From Flaccisagitta enflata (taxonomy: Eukaryota > Chaetognatha > Sagittoidea > Aphragmophora), in contig OZ231128.1 in NCBI GenBank assembly GCA_965153355.1, positions 10,168,001 through 10,232,000 of the forward strand: a stretch of 64,000 nt of DNA, given 5' to 3'. The notes under the pieces were generated by a model. That model was given only the letters and a program-made list of their open reading frames with translations, was not told the DNA's origin and ran no database searches. The first letter of the stretch is position 1, and every line of letters begins with the position of its first letter. Both the position numbers and the translations under genes were made by a program. Below are positions 1 through 16,110 of this stretch, piece after piece.

Positions 1-8
1 CTTCTTCA

Positions 9-40
<32 letters not shown>

Positions 41-53
41 TTCTCCTCCCCCT
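1..53. repeat. (CTT)n microsatellite
   Basis: Imperfect CTT/TTC trinucleotide run at the left edge of the window. It abuts the left arm of a foldback element. Confidence 0.9.
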
Positions 54-55
54 TG

Positions 56-575
56 CCGATGTCCTGTAGGACACAGGGGGGAATTTCGAGACGTCCCTCC
101 TTCCGTCCTTTCGTCCGTCCGTCCGTCCGTCCCCCCCTCTCGGCCATCGGGGGCCTCAATTTTGCTCTCTCAGGCCTGATTTTGGCCCTATGAGCCATCA
201 TGATAAGCTGAATAGCCCTTTCAGGCCTCAATTTAGCCCATGAGACCTTAAATCAGCTCTCCAGACCTCATATCTGCCCTCCAGACCTCAAATTAGCCCT
301 CCATACCACCCTCCAGGCCTCTCATTAGCTCTTTGATCTCAAATTTGTCCTCTGGGCCTCAAGCCTGCCCCTTAAACCTCAAATCTACTCTTTAGAACCC
401 TCCAGGCTTCAAAACCGCCTTCAATGACCTCTATCCCTCTTCTCAGACCTAATATACCTCAGGACGTCTCGAAATTCCCCCCTGTGTCCTACAGGACATC
501 GGCCCTTTGTGGCCGCTGCCCTGCTCTCTCTCTGCTACTTCACTTGATCAGGTACCGCTGACCATGTGCGATCCT
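56..575. repeat. Foldback element, family A, copy 1
   Basis: Positions 56-96 and 462-502 are a perfect 41-bp inverted repeat that includes GATGTCCTGTAGGACACAGG. The loop is made of imperfect 20-25 bp units built around CAGGCCTCAAAT. After the right arm come GGCCGCTGCCCTGC and, about 35 bases on, GGTACCGCTGACCATG, a tail shared with the copies near 33.2, 37.2, 42.5, 47.4 and 51.1 kb. No open frame of note is present. It is read as a non-coding foldback repeat. Confidence 0.8.
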
Positions 576-587
576 TGGATGACTAGT

Positions 588-652
588 TTTATCTTTATCT
601 TTATCTTTATCTTTATCTTTATCTTTATCTTTATCTTTTTCTTTTTCTTTTT
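588..652. repeat. (TTTATC)n / (CTTTTT)n microsatellite
   Basis: Hexanucleotide TTTATC repeated about ten times, then CTTTTT. Confidence 0.9.
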
Positions 653-716
653 AGGTGCGCCATAGCACCTCTTTAAAAGGCTCTGTCCGTCCGTCCGTCC
701 GACGGTTGGTTACACT
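650..716 (+). repeat. Family B repeat end with variant hairpin
   Basis: TTTTT is followed by the hairpin AGGTGCGCCATAGCACCT and then a (GTCC)n run. The order is the same as in the AGTCGCG..CGCGACT elements elsewhere, but both stem strands differ in sequence while pairing is kept. Confidence 0.55.
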
Positions 717-784
717 CGAATGAAAAATCGCTGAAAACGTTTAAAATCAATTGAAAACTCATTTCATTCACTAAAATAATCAGC

Positions 785-962
785 TACAGTTAGGTCTGAT
801 AACGCTGGAGATAGGTCTGACAGAGCTGGTGATAAGTTTGATATGGCTGGGTGTAGGTCTGATAGAGCTAAGGATAGGTCTGATAAAGCTTGGGATAGGT
901 CTGACAAAGCTCGAGCTAGGGATAGGTTGGATAGAGCTAGGGATAGGTGTTATGGAGCAAGG
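785..962. repeat. Degenerate 21-24 bp minisatellite
   Basis: About eight imperfect copies of a unit resembling GATAGGTCTGATAGAGCTGG. No gene is seen between this and the next repeat. Confidence 0.65.
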
Positions 963-1017
963 GAAAAATCTAAGAATTAGCCCGTGTATTAGCCCGTGTA
1001 TTCGGCCCTGTTATTTT

Positions 1018-1185
1018 TCATCTTTTTTCTTTTTGTTTTTGTTTTTGTTTCTGTTTCTGTTTTTGTTTTTGTTTTTGTTTTTGTTTTTGTTTTTGTTTTT
1101 GTTTTTGTTTTTGTTTTTGTTTTGGTTTTTGTTTTTCATTTTCATTTTCATTTTCATTTTTGTTTTTGTTTTTGTTTTTGTTACC
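1018..1185. repeat. (GTTTTT)n microsatellite
   Basis: Long GTTTTT array with a short CATTTT section. The F/V-rich and K/N-rich frames through it are by-products of the repeat. Confidence 0.95.
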
Positions 1186-1196
1186 GTTTTCCTTTT

Positions 1197-1290
1197 TGGG
1201 AAGCGGTCCCAAAGGGCCGATGTCCTGTAGGACACAAGGGTGAATTTCCTTACGTCCATCCGTCCATCCGTCCATCCGTCCAGAAAGACT
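1197..1290 (+). repeat. Family A arm, solitary copy
   Basis: AAGGGCCGATGTCCTGTAGG and the following ACACAAGGG match the family A arm, then come CCATCCGT repeats. No opposite arm is obvious nearby. Confidence 0.65.
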
Positions 1291-1435
1291 CTGTACGTAC
1301 GTCCATACGTCTGTACGTCCCCCCCCCTCCCAAAGCTTCTCAATTCAAGAACCAAAAACAACCAAAGTCCAGTTGGATAACATGAAAAATTGAAAAGAAA
1401 ACGAGAAAAAAATTGAAATTCTCATTGAATAACAG

Positions 1436-5031
<3,596 letters not shown>

Positions 5032-5124
5032 ACCATAAACAACTGCGCCGAACGAAACCTAAGTGAATAGTTCGAAGAGACTATACATCGGCTGTGACAC
5101 TACCTTCCTAGCAGCGCGTCATAC

Positions 5125-5420
5125 ATGTGATATGGGCATACCTCGAACTCTAGTTTCATATCTCGTTAGCTATTTTTGCTCGCCATGTGATACGAGCTCA
5201 GCCCTCCTACTCAAATTTGTTCGGCATAAAACACGCTCATTCCTTTTGCTTGATAAATGATACGGGTCCATCTTTAATTTCGTCCTATGAGGCAAAGCGC
5301 GCCTATTCATTGTTCTGTTGACTGCTATACGTGATACGGGTCCGACCTTGGTTCTTCTTTTCGAGGCAAACGCGCCAATTTTCCTTTTGTTTATTTCGAT
5401 AACCGTACTTTTCCTCCAGT
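5125..5420. repeat. Degenerate tandem repeat, about 60-74 bp
   Basis: The core TGATACGGGTCC and relatives recur at about 5128, 5188, 5258 and 5332, with GGCAAA.CGCGCC blocks between. No coding sequence is seen here or in 5420-5890. Confidence 0.55.
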
Positions 5421-5893
5421 GGTACGACGAAGTATTACCGTACCTACCGTTTCGGTTTCCATTTATAAGTGCTCACACCCAAAGCAGTACGAAGAAGTTT
5501 TACCATACCCATCGCCCCTTTGGCGATATTCTCTAGCTGGGATAGATTGAGACTACCTGCCGGTGTTACTAATCCGGTACACAATCAATTTCTCCATCGA
5601 TGGCTTCGCGGCTATCAATTATCTTTTGTTTTAGAGGCTGCTACTCGAACACCTCGATTTAATATAATATAATATAAAATTTAAGCTATCAAAGGAAGCA
5701 AGCTTTTTACGACTTGCTCTTCGAGATGATAGCTGTTCCGTCGAATTACAATTTACGTGGCAAAGGAAATTAACCAGTCAGTAGTTCATAAGAACCAAAA
5801 TCGAGAATTGTTACCATGCAACTGCTAAAAATTGAAAATTCTATGTTTAAAATATCCAAAATTGACCAATCACTAGTTTTAAAAATCAGTGTA

Positions 5894-6418
5894 CAGTCAG
5901 CGGACAAAACACAATAAGTATATATATCACTCCATTTTGTTTTGATTCAACCCACTGATGTAAAACAGAATGCTGAAAACAATAACTGGTTGTTGAAATT
6001 ACAGTCGGCTATTAAGTTACAAAATTGGCAAAAATCCAACTTTCATAAAATACAATAAACCTGCAGATTCATAATCCTAATGAGACACTTAACACTTTTT
6101 ATAAAAAATAGTTTTTTTAATATTGCATTATAATTTAACATTGATAAAAAATTATAATTAAACATTGATAAAATTTTTTTATTTTCATATAAAAATATAT
6201 GTTGTCAAATATCAAACTTCTCAAATATTCATCAGGATTATGAATCGGCAAAATTTATTCTATTTGGTGAAAGTTGGATTTTTGCCAACTTTGTAAGTCA
6301 ACAGCCGGCTGTAATTTCAACAACCAGTTGTTATTTACAGCATTCTGTTCAACATCAGTGGGTTGGATCAAAACCAAAGGAGTGATATATATACCTATTG
6401 TGTTTTGTCCGCTGACTG
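5894..6418. mobile_element. MITE-like TIR element (mariner-type ends)
   Basis: The outer ends are perfect inverses, CAGTCAGCGGACAAAACACA, and similarity continues inward for about 190 bp on each side (5894-6085 and 6228-6418). The flanks read TGTA on both sides, so a TA or TGTA target duplication is visible. There is no transposase frame. The size, ends and TA flanks suggest a non-autonomous Tc1/mariner relative. Confidence 0.8.
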
Positions 6419-6564
6419 TGTAGTTTTAGTTAATTCAGTTTACCTCCAATTTATTGTTCCTCATTATGGTGTAATGCCTGATGTACAATAAAACATGTTG
6501 AACTTGAACTTTAACTTGAAACAGAAAATTGAAAAGAAATTGGAAAAAAATGACTCCCAATAAA

Positions 6565-6905
6565 TTCGTTTTTGTTTTCGCTTTTGCTTTGGTTTTCGCT
6601 TTTGTTTTTGTTTTTGTTTTCATTTTCAATTTCGATTTCGGTTTTCAGGTTAGTTTTTGTTTTCGTGTTCGATTTTGTTTTTGATTCCGTTTTTGTTTTC
6701 ATTTTCATTTTCATTTTCGTTTTTGTTTTTGTTTTTGTTTTTGTTTTTGTTTTTGTTTTTGTTTTTGTTTTTGTTTTTGTTTTTGTTTTTGTTTTTGTTT
6801 TTGTTTTTATTTTCGTTTTCTTCCTTTGCTTCTGCTCCTTCTTCTTCTTTTTTCCTTTTTCATCGTTTCTTTTTCTTTTTCTTTTTCGTTTCTTCTTCTT
6901 CTTTC
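6565..6905. repeat. Pyrimidine-rich (GTTTTT)n tract
   Basis: GTTTTT array followed by CTT/CTTTTT-rich sequence. Phe-rich and Lys/Thr-rich frames are repeat artefacts. Confidence 0.92.
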
Positions 6906-7062
6906 TAGTCGCGGACACGCAACTCTACACCTTATCGTGTCGGTTGAAAGATCGGTCCGTCGATAGGTCCGTCACATTTTTTAATTCCGGGCGGATTTCG
7001 CATTACTGCTCCTGCCCAACCGTTCGCAACTGTCCCTGCCGTGTATCCTGCCTTGTTCTTTT
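6903..7062 (+). repeat. Family B element
   Basis: Starts AGTCGCGGACACGCAACTCT, carries GTCCGTCGATAGGTCCGTCAC, and ends with the subfamily tail TGCTCCTGCCCAACCG..TGCCTTGTT seen inverted near 35.7 and 63.4 kb. Non-coding. Confidence 0.7.
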
Positions 7063-7199
7063 CTTCTTTTCTTTTTTTTTTTCTTCTTTTTTTGGGAATT
7101 AGCCTCGTAATTTCTCAGGTAAAATTTGTTATGCAGCTTCATAGCCAGTGATTCCGGCTAATGCCCCAGCCCCCAGGCTGGCATAGTATGGACGGTTCC

Positions 7200-8050
<851 letters not shown>

Positions 8051-9244
8051 GTGAGGATTGTTCGAGGATGAGCTAATCGTAACTGAAATGAGCTAAGCCT
8101 GAGCAAACCTGCACTAAAAGAAGAAGAAAGAAGAACGATATCGCCCGAGAATGTCTTTATTAGCGTGAAAGCGGTAACGAAGCCAGCGAGAATCGATCGA
8201 TCTCCAAATATAAGGAAGAGAGAATGTCTGGAATCATAATCATCATCGCTTTTATAGCGCTAGGGCTGGCAAAATGCGAGAGAAGAGGAAAAGAGGAGAG
8301 GCTCGAATCAAAAGAGGGGGCTTGGGCGCGAGCAGAAGCGTAGAGACAAAGGGGAGTTTTGCAAAAAAAAGGCCAGAGCACAAGCAAAAACCCGTCTGCC
8401 ACAGACTACCCGCTTTTGAGAGACTCTCGTAACTAACGTCAATATGAGGCTAGGTATTTATACACAAAGGAATGGTAGAAATAAAGAAAAGTATATGGTG
8501 GGACCAGATGGATCTAAAATCGGGATGGGACTCAATTATGCACTGTGCTCTTAAAAAAAGTGTGCCGAGGAAAATCACTGTTTGAAGAAAATCAATTATG
8601 AAAGGAAACTTATGAGACTCTTGAAACTCTCTTGAACTAATGTTACCACAAGGCTATGTATGAATACTAATTAAAAGGGGAAGGAATATGAAAGCACAAA
8701 AAAACTCAATGTTAAAAAAAAGAAAAAAAAACGATGGATTGAAACTAAAAGGAGAAAAAAATTAAGGATTGGGTCTTAATCACTCATTAAGGCAGATAGG
8801 TTCAAAATTTGTACAGCAAAATAATCAAACAAGGTTCGTGAATTCAAATGAGTCATTTGATAAACGTTGTGTGAGGATAATGAATTTGTACAGTAACAAA
8901 AAGGTGGTATGCCTGTATACTCTAAAGTAATCATTATAGTCAAGAAGAGAACACCTGATGGAAAAGGTAAATTACAAAGGGTGGAGGGAAAATAAAAGGT
9001 AAGAACTATTGGAGTGGAGGGGGTGGTGAGCATGGAATTTCTCTTTTTTTTTTTTTTATGATAATATTAAATGTAAGAACGGGAAGAGGGGGTCCTGTGG
9101 GATGGACACGGGGGGGACGTTAATGCTTCTTGAAGAAGAGGAGTCCTTGCGCTGGTGCAAATGTTGAAATCGGAGCACATTGCTGAGTGGGCTTAGTAAA
9201 TGGCAATGATGAACGAAGGTTTCATTGACGTCAATGTACCAGAG
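8051..9244. other. No gene recognised
   Basis: Mixed-composition DNA with short A runs near 8700-8760 and T runs near 9045. No frame shows conserved motifs or convincing splice-linked exons. Confidence 0.6.
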
Positions 9245-9917
9245 CATGTGCGGAGGGCAGCCTCGAGTTGAAGATGGATAAGATGGAGGATGGAGGAGGA
9301 AGAAGTTGATGTGACCCAGCCTTGAATTAGAGGATAGATATGATGAATGGGGTTGGAGGGAGAAGTCGATTTGACCCAGCCTCTATTTAGAGGAAGGATA
9401 TGACGGATGGAGATAGAGGGAGAATTTGATATGCCCAGCCTCAAACTTAGAGGATGGATATGATAGAGTCGAAGGGAGAAGTTGATGTGAACCAGCCTCT
9501 TTTTAGAGGATGGATATGATGAATAGAGATGGAGGGAGAAGGCGATTTGACCCAGCCTCTATTCAGAGGAAGGATATGATGGATGGAAATAGAGGGAGAA
9601 GTTGATTTGCCCAGCCTCAAACTTAGAGGATGGATATGATAGAGTCGGAGGGAGAAGTTGATGTGAACCAGTCTCAATTCAGAGGATAGATATGATGAAT
9701 AGAGATGGAGGGAGAAGTTGATGTGATCCAGCCTCGATTTAGAGGGTGGATATGATGAATAGAGACGGAGGGAGAAGTAGTTATGATCCAGCCTCAATTT
9801 AGAGGATGGATATGATGAATAGAGACGGAGGGAGAAGTCGATGTGATCCAGCCTCAGTTTAGAGGGTGGATATGATGAATAGAGATGGAGGGAGAAGTCT
9901 AGTAATCCAGCCTCAAA
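9245..9917. repeat. 60-bp minisatellite, about 11 copies
   Basis: The unit runs from AGAAGTCGATGTGATCCAGC through TTAGAGG and GGATATGATGAATAGAGA, with 10-20% divergence between copies. Because 60 is divisible by 3, the minus strand stays open and yields 20-residue repeats such as SISIHHIHPLKRGW. Nothing suggests this is a real protein. Confidence 0.9.
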
Positions 9918-9924
9918 TCATGTT

Positions 9925-10100
9925 AATCCACGCGAGCCATCGATCCATGCAAGCCATCGATCCATGCAAGCCATCGATCCACGCAAGCTATCGATCCATG
10001 CGTGCCATCGATCCACGCGAGCCATCGATCCACACGAGACATTGATTTACACGAGTCATTGATTCACACGAGCCATCGTTCCACACGAGCCACGATCCAC
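9925..10100. repeat. 17-bp repeat with ATCGAT core
   Basis: About ten units of CCATCGATCCACGCGAG, decaying rightward to forms such as ACATTGATTTACACGAG. Confidence 0.85.
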
Positions 10101-11690
10101 GAGGGAGAAGCAAAAAGTTGAGTGAGGTTGAGTGAAGTTGAGTGAAGATAAGGGAATGAGCTGTGAGAAGAGCCTGACAGCGTTGGGCTGCTGAAGGATG
10201 TGTAGAATGAGGGAGAGATGAGGGAGGGAGGGAGGTTGGATGAGAAGGCAGTTGAGCCTGATGGTGCGATCAATCCGAGGGATCCGAAGATCCAATATGG
10301 GCAGAGGAAGGAGGGAGGGAGGCTGGACAAGAAGGCTGTTGAGCATGTTGCCATCAATCCGCGTTTGCTTTGATTCATGTGTGGCAACGGAGATGACGAT
10401 CCATTGAGCAAGGGAAGGAGGTAGGGAGGTCGGATGAGAAGTCGGTCGAGCGTGATGTCGCCATTCATCCATATTTGCTGCAACTCTTGCTTAACAAAAA
10501 TCCATTTGTTCCACTGAGTCTCGGAGGGAGGGAGGGAGGAGTAGATTTGTGATGATTCATTTGACCGTCAGTTTGAGCTTGCCGCTGAATTAGGGAAGTA
10601 GAGAGATAGGAATGTAATGGAATTTTAATGTGCAGATAAGCCGGTTGTTAGCTTTTGATCCATGTGCGCCAATGGACCACGTGTGACAACAATCCAGTCG
10701 GGCCGACAGTCTGTTAATGACAACGGTCCATTTGATCCATCGAGCGAGGGAGGGAGAGAGGGATGGCAGTCCGTTTGTTATAACAAACCGTTAGAACAAT
10801 CAATCCGAGCGTGCCACTGAGCGAGGGAAGGACAGAGGAAAGGAAGATTTTAACATGAGCGCACCGAGCAAGAGTCGCACCAAGCGAGAGTCGCACCGAG
10901 AGAGCGCCGCAAGAGCGGGAGAGGATTTTGCAGAGAAGGATCGATTGAGATGCCGAGGATACCAAGATAGTCCGTTTGTGATACCAAATTGTTAAAACCA
11001 TCAATCCGAGCGTGTTACTGAGTGAGGGAAGGACGGAGGAAGGGAAGATTCCAACTTGCGCGCACCGAGAGAGCGCCGCAAGAGCGGGAGAGGATTTTGC
11101 AGAGATGCGTTGATTGAGATGCCGAGATACCGAGATAGATAACAAACCGTTTGAACCACCAATCCAAGCGTGCCACAGAGCGAAAGAAGGACGAAGGAAG
11201 GGAAAGTGCGATGACACTCCATTTGTGCGGACAGTCTTTTGTGAAGGCGGCCCATTCGATCCACCGAGCGAGGGAGGGAGAGAGAGATGGCAGTCCGTTT
11301 GTGATAACGTGCCGCTGAGCGAGGGAAGGACGGGAAGAATATATTCGGGGCAAAATGAGAGGGCAGTTTAGAAGACACATCATCGATCCATGCGTGACGA
11401 CAATCCATTTGTGCTCACAATCCAATTTTGAAGAAAAATATGTTCGAGCCATTGATCCATTCGAGCCATCAATTTGTTCCAGCCATCGATCTATTTGAGC
11501 CACCAATCTGTTTGTGCCGTTGACCAAGGGAAGGAGGGAGGAAGGGAGAAAGATAACGGAGGCTGGATGAGAAGGCGGTCTAGCTAGATGAGTGCGATCA
11601 CTCCGAGCGATCCGAAGATCCGATTTGAACAGACACCAAGGGATAGAAGATGAGGAGTACTGCCATAGACGAAACTCACTCAGCAGCATT
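10100..11690. repeat. Complex degenerate satellite
   Basis: Recurring blocks include GAGCGAGGGAAGGAC (about 10815, 11020, 11180, 11315), GGGAGAGGATTTTGCAGAGA (about 10917 and 11088) and GATCCATTGAGC/GATCCACCGAGC. A unit of roughly 170-190 bp appears twice between 10900 and 11170. Minus-strand frames of up to 224 codons are Ser/Leu-rich and follow the repeat, so no gene is called. Confidence 0.65.
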
Positions 11691-11772
11691 GATGGTCCAC
11701 CACCAGGCCGATGAGCAGAAGACGAAGGTCCAAATAAACAAAATTCAAATGGTATCTAGATGATACATTTAA

Positions 11773-12076
11773 CAGGGGTACGGGGAGGTCTCGTCGACTC
11801 TGCTTCCACTGTCTCGCGCCAGGACACAACGCCAAAGGATGCGTGAACAGACCGACTTGCCAAACCTGCAAGAAGCGGCACGCGACGATTCTCCACGGGC
11901 GCACCTACAAGAAAGAAGAAAAGGAAGAGAAGAAAGGAGAAAACAAGCAGGGAAATAAAGTACCGCTGGCTCCTTTCAAAAAGTCAGAGGATGCGGCTGC
12001 AGCAGCACCAACAGCTCCGTCGACGACGGAGGCAGCCAATCCAACGGAAATCATCTCTCCTAACGCCACGGCATGA
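11773..12076 (+). pseudogene. BEL/Pao gag C-terminus with two zinc knuckles
   Basis: The first knuckle, CFHCLAPGHNAKGC, is an exact CX2CX4HX4C. The second, CQTCKKRHATILH, is the CX2C..H..LLH-type box typical of BEL/Pao gag. A Lys/Glu-rich then Ala/Thr/Pro-rich tail follows to a stop at 12074-12076. The usual several-hundred-residue N-terminal part is absent. Confidence 0.85.
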
Positions 12077-12119
12077 CTGGCGGCGACGGCAACGTCGCGG
12101 TCCGTCTCTTCATTCGACG

Positions 12120-12640
12120 ACGTTGTCCGTCCGATCGTTCCAGTGACTATTTTAAACAATTCTTCGGGTGCGCAGAGGACGATATATGCTATGATCGACT
12201 CAGGCGCTGATCGCGACGTGATCAGTACCAGCGTTATTCGCAGTCTTCTGATTCCAACAAAAACAGTGCAAATGACGGTGATTACTGTGGGAAGTCATGT
12301 TGTTGAGGATCGTTTCATCGCATCATTCACCATGCAATCGGTCGACGAGGAATATGTCGTCGACATCAGCGACGCATTGGTGGGTGATTTGTTAACGAGG
12401 AACGCGAGATTCCTCCTTTTCTCCGCGACCTATCTGACCAACCTCACATCAAGGCGTAAAATTTCCAGAAGCTGAAGGCGGTGTGATGATGATCATCGGA
12501 GCTGCGCATGCGGATGCGCTGTCGTTCGCTGAAATCCGAGGGCCTTCAGGATCTTTGACTTGCTTCAGATGTCTATTCGGTTGGACTGTATGTGGAAAAA
12601 CGGGCAAAAGAGGACGAGATATTGCGTCGATCACCGCTGA
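12120..12640 (+). pseudogene. BEL/Pao protease (DUF1758-like), frameshifted
   Basis: The active-site region reads MIDSGADRDVIS, the D-S-G of retroviral-type aspartic proteases. After a frame change near 12420-12460, the downstream hallmark of the family is found: an MMIIGA segment, then GPSGSLT and CLFGWTVCG. Two frames are needed to cover one domain. Confidence 0.8.
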
Positions 12641-12929
12641 CTACGGATGACCGCGCCTCTAAACGATAATATCGATCGCATCCTCGATAATCGCGTCCTC
12701 AACAGCAACATCGACCGCATCTTCTACCATGACTTTGCATCATCAATCGTCTCGCAAGAGGAGATGGGTGATTCCTTTGAAAATGTCAGAGAGCGCAAAA
12801 CGTCAGAGGAAAAGACATATTTTTGCCCAATTTTCAGAAAGTACTTTGCTCCTGTCACATGGAAATTTCATCATGAAAAAATCATGGAGACTTCGGAGAA
12901 GAGTGAAATCACGACCGACTGCGATGAAG

Positions 12930-13660
12930 CGACTGTACCAATCGTTCTGCTCTGCTTGATCCCTTCAAAGAAAGAGTCTTCCGGGAAATCGAGAAGTTCT
13001 ACGAGACGGGAGTGGCGATTGAGATTGACAACGTCGACGACGACGACGGCATTGAGAAGCCGCGCTGGTACTCTCTGCTTCTTTTCCATATTGTCGACCA
13101 GTGCGGAAAAAACGCGCGCGTATCTCACGATGCGCGTGCGGCGACCGACGGGATCTCACTCAACGATTTGCTCGTCGGAGGCCCAAATTTGATGAATAGC
13201 CTGATGGACATCCTCATGCTGGCCAGGTGGAAGATCGCTCTTATGTGTGATATGGGGCACAGTTTTCCACCAAATCGCGCTCCATCCTGACGAGACTGCT
13301 GATCTGTTCAGATTCTTTGGTTCAAAGACCCGCATCACGAGAAGCCATCTGAATCTGTTCTTACACATGTCTTCGGCAGCCAATCCAGTTCATTCGCCAC
13401 GTCTTTCACCGCCAGAAAGCATGCTGAAGTAATCCGGCCCAAGTATCCCTACAACGTCTACGATCTTATTCGCTTCGTTTCTACGCCGACGACGGAAGTG
13501 GGGGTGGGGATTCGGTCGACGAAGCACTGCAGTTGAAGGTGGATGCAGTGGCGGCGATGGCTGAAGGCGGGATGGATCTTGTGAAGTGGAAAAGTAATGC
13601 GCGGCAGTTGATGGATGGAGATCCGAACGTGCCACCTCATCTCAGATAAGATGATGCGCC
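12930..13660 (+). pseudogene. BEL/Pao reverse transcriptase, frameshifted
   Basis: An RV.HDARAATDGISLNDLL block is the BEL/Pao equivalent of the VVFDA..GVSLND motif. It is followed by GGPNLMNSL, a D-M..HSF/HQI block split by a frameshift near 13260, and the catalytic box FYADD at 13479-13493 with DLVKWKSNARQL downstream. At least three frames contribute. Stops and shifts make it inactive as written. Confidence 0.85.
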
Positions 13661-13689
13661 TGACTGCTGCAGCATGCCCTGCGAAGCTT

Positions 13690-14415
13690 CCATGAAGACG
13701 TCTTTCATTTTCATCTGCGACGAAGAATTCAAAACTCTCAGAGCAAAAACACCACAATTGGTCTCCATGCAAGCTAAACTTTATGACCCATTGGGATTTT
13801 GGAGCCCAAGCGCATACATCGGCAGAAGACACCTTCAACTCTGTCGTCCACAGGAAGTGGGATGGGATTCGCCCTTGGAAGAGAGCGTCGAGGAATCCTT
13901 CTTCCGCTACACTTCATCTTGGCCTCTTCTACAGCAATACCGAATTGAACGCTGGTGGAATGGCGGCGTCGACAATAGTGACATTGCTGAAATAACAATT
14001 GAGATCTTCTGCGATGCGGCTCCAAAAGGCGGATATGGAGCAGTTGCATATCGACGTCAAGTCAATCGAGATGGAGATGTTCATATTTCATTCATCGCCT
14101 CCAAATCCCGCCATTCCACTCAATCCAAAACGTGCTTCTCATCACAACAGCGATCCACGAGTCGAGATTGTATCCGCAGAGAAAGCAGTGCAGCTCAAAC
14201 GCTTGGCCGGAAGGACCATCGAATTGGACAATCTTGTTGTCAGATTTTGGTCTGATTCTGAATCTGCACTGAAGATGATTTACAATCCGGCAAACCGAGG
14301 CCTGTATTTTTTCGACAATCGTCTCTCCAAGATCCATAGCGGGTTTGATCCTCAACAGTGGCGCTAAGGGTTGATTCGTCAAATAACCCGGCGGACCACT
14401 GCAGCAGAGGCATCC
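13690..14415 (+). pseudogene. BEL/Pao RNase H and linker, frameshifted
   Basis: AKLYDPLGFWSP (about 13772-13807) is the family's highly conserved segment after RT. FCDAAPKGGYGAVAYRR gives the first RNase H Asp region, and SDSESALKMIYNPANRG plus DNRLSKIHS cover the distal part. NPADHCSRG matches the NPAD..SRG box that ends this domain. A frameshift near 14100 separates the two halves. Confidence 0.85.
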
Positions 14416-14419
14416 AGGC

Positions 14420-16110
14420 CCATGAAGCCGAAAATGGCGTCAATTCCATCACGGTCCCGCATTTTTGCGTCTTCCCGAAGATCAATGGCCAAAGACGAAC
14501 ATCGCGACGTGCCCTATTTCTGCACAAGTCGCCGCATTGTGTGTGGCTGAAAGTGAAAAGAAACAAGTGGTTGACGCGATACTTCTTGCAGCAGCTTCGG
14601 GAAAATGGATGGCGTTGCGGATCATCGGCATGGTTCTTATCGTCATCAAAAGGTGGAGAGCGTACCCAAGGCGAAGACACGAGCAACAAAGGATCTCCTT
14701 CCTAACCGGAAGTGACGCAAAGATTTTTCTGGAGGAGGCGCGCAACGCCCGCCGTCAATGCAGCGGCATCATTATTCAGACGTCCTCAACAATTGAGTTG
14801 GGGGAAAAGTTCAAACCAGAAAGCCCATGACTTCATTATTAAAAACAAAGAGATGCGGAAATTGAATCCTTTCGTCGACGATGACGGTATCATTCGCGTC
14901 GGCAGTCGATTGAAAAACGCCGACATCGCACATGACGCTAAATTTCCCTTCATCCTGCCGCCAAAAGACGAATGTAAAATCATCGATTCGCCATTATCAT
15001 CACAATGATTTTCACGTGGGTGCAGAGCATGCATTGTGCCAATTACGCCCAGTTTGTGTGGATTACAAAAGGTCTTCAGGCTGTCAAGAGCGTCGCCAAC
15101 ACGTGCTTCAGATGCCAGAAGAACTTTAAAAAGAACGCAAATCAGCAAATGGCCAATCTTCCATCAACTCAATCGTCAATCCTGCGCCTGTCTTCGCAGA
15201 AACTGGATTGGATGTCATGGGGGCATTTCTATAGTTAGTGATGAACGGGACGTGCTGACTACAAGGTGTGGATCGCAGTACCACCTGTTCGTGTCACGCG
15301 CCGTCCATGTGGAATTGCTCTTCAACATGTCAAACGATGCGATGGTCAATGCAATCATCCGCTTTGCAGTAAGGCGCCCAGGAATCCGCCGCTTCACTTC
15401 AGATTGTGGGACGAATCTAGTAGGCGCCAATAATATCCTCAAGAAGGAAATGGAAGCTTGAACCCGCCAACTCCCCGAATCTGTAGCGGCGCTCGGTGGG
15501 GTTTCATCACGCCGAGAACACCCCACTATGGAGGGGTGTGGGAGAGAATCGTCGCTCTCTTTAAGCGCCATCTTGCTTCCATCTCAACCGGCGCCATCCT
15601 CCACGCCGACGCCTTCAACACTGCCGTGTCGTCGAAGTTGAAGGAATTCTCAACGCGTCCTCTGGACTAACAGCGCTCAGCGATGATCCAAAATGACTCT
15701 GAGGCCCTTACACCGAATACATCCTCAATCCATCGAGAAGACCCGGTCACGCCCCTGATCTGGTGCAACAAGGCGTCAACTCTGACGCCGACTCCGCAAA
15801 GATTCAATGGAGGCGTGCGCAATCGCGTGTGGATGCATTTTGGAAATCGAGGGTCGAAAGATTTGTCGCTTTCTTCACGCCGAAGCAAATGGTCGGTGAT
15901 CCGAGAAAGACTTTGCGGTGGATGACATGGTCATCGCCATGGACGAAACGCTGTTCTCACAATCTGGGAGTTGGGACTCATGGGCGTCGAGGGTTCGCCA
16001 GCCCATGTCCGGAGGGCTCACATCCGGCGCCAAGATGGAAAGATCGTGATTTTAAAGACCGCACGAAGCCTGTGCGGCTGGAATTGGACTCACAAATGAC
16101 GCTAAGTTTT
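14420..16110 (+). pseudogene. BEL/Pao integrase region, frameshifted
   Basis: LRLPEDQWP marks the pre-integrase region. DDDGIIRVGSRLKNADI leads into an HH-CC-like zinc segment (about 14990-15120). Core integrase pieces follow in changing frames (about 15180-15450), then the conserved WGFITPRTPHYGGVWERIV (15502-15560), and a C-terminal WELGLMGVE..HIRRQDGKIV..SLCGW block (about 15966-16080). The frame changes at least four times. Confidence 0.8.

Larger units (their letters stand above)
11773..16110 (+). mobile_element. Decayed BEL/Pao LTR retrotransposon (internal region)
   Basis: In BEL/Pao order I see gag zinc knuckles, a DUF1758-type aspartic protease, a reverse transcriptase with an FYADD box, RNase H, a Pao-type linker, and integrase with its C-terminal domain. 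Each similarity block is in a different frame from the next, so many frameshifts and stops separate them and the element cannot make Pol as it stands. The gag N-terminus appears lost: satellite sequence lies directly upstream. No LTR pair was identified. GC content is visibly higher than in surrounding DNA. BEL/Pao elements are known from animals. Confidence 0.9.

Noticed and set aside
11015-11689. Minus-strand frame of 224 codons.
   Set aside because: Ser/Leu-rich and following the underlying satellite; no domain and no splice signals.
11773-16110. Frameshifts as sequencing error.
   Set aside because: Ten-exon, eight-exon and five-exon genes in the same window have no frame errors, so decay is the simpler explanation.
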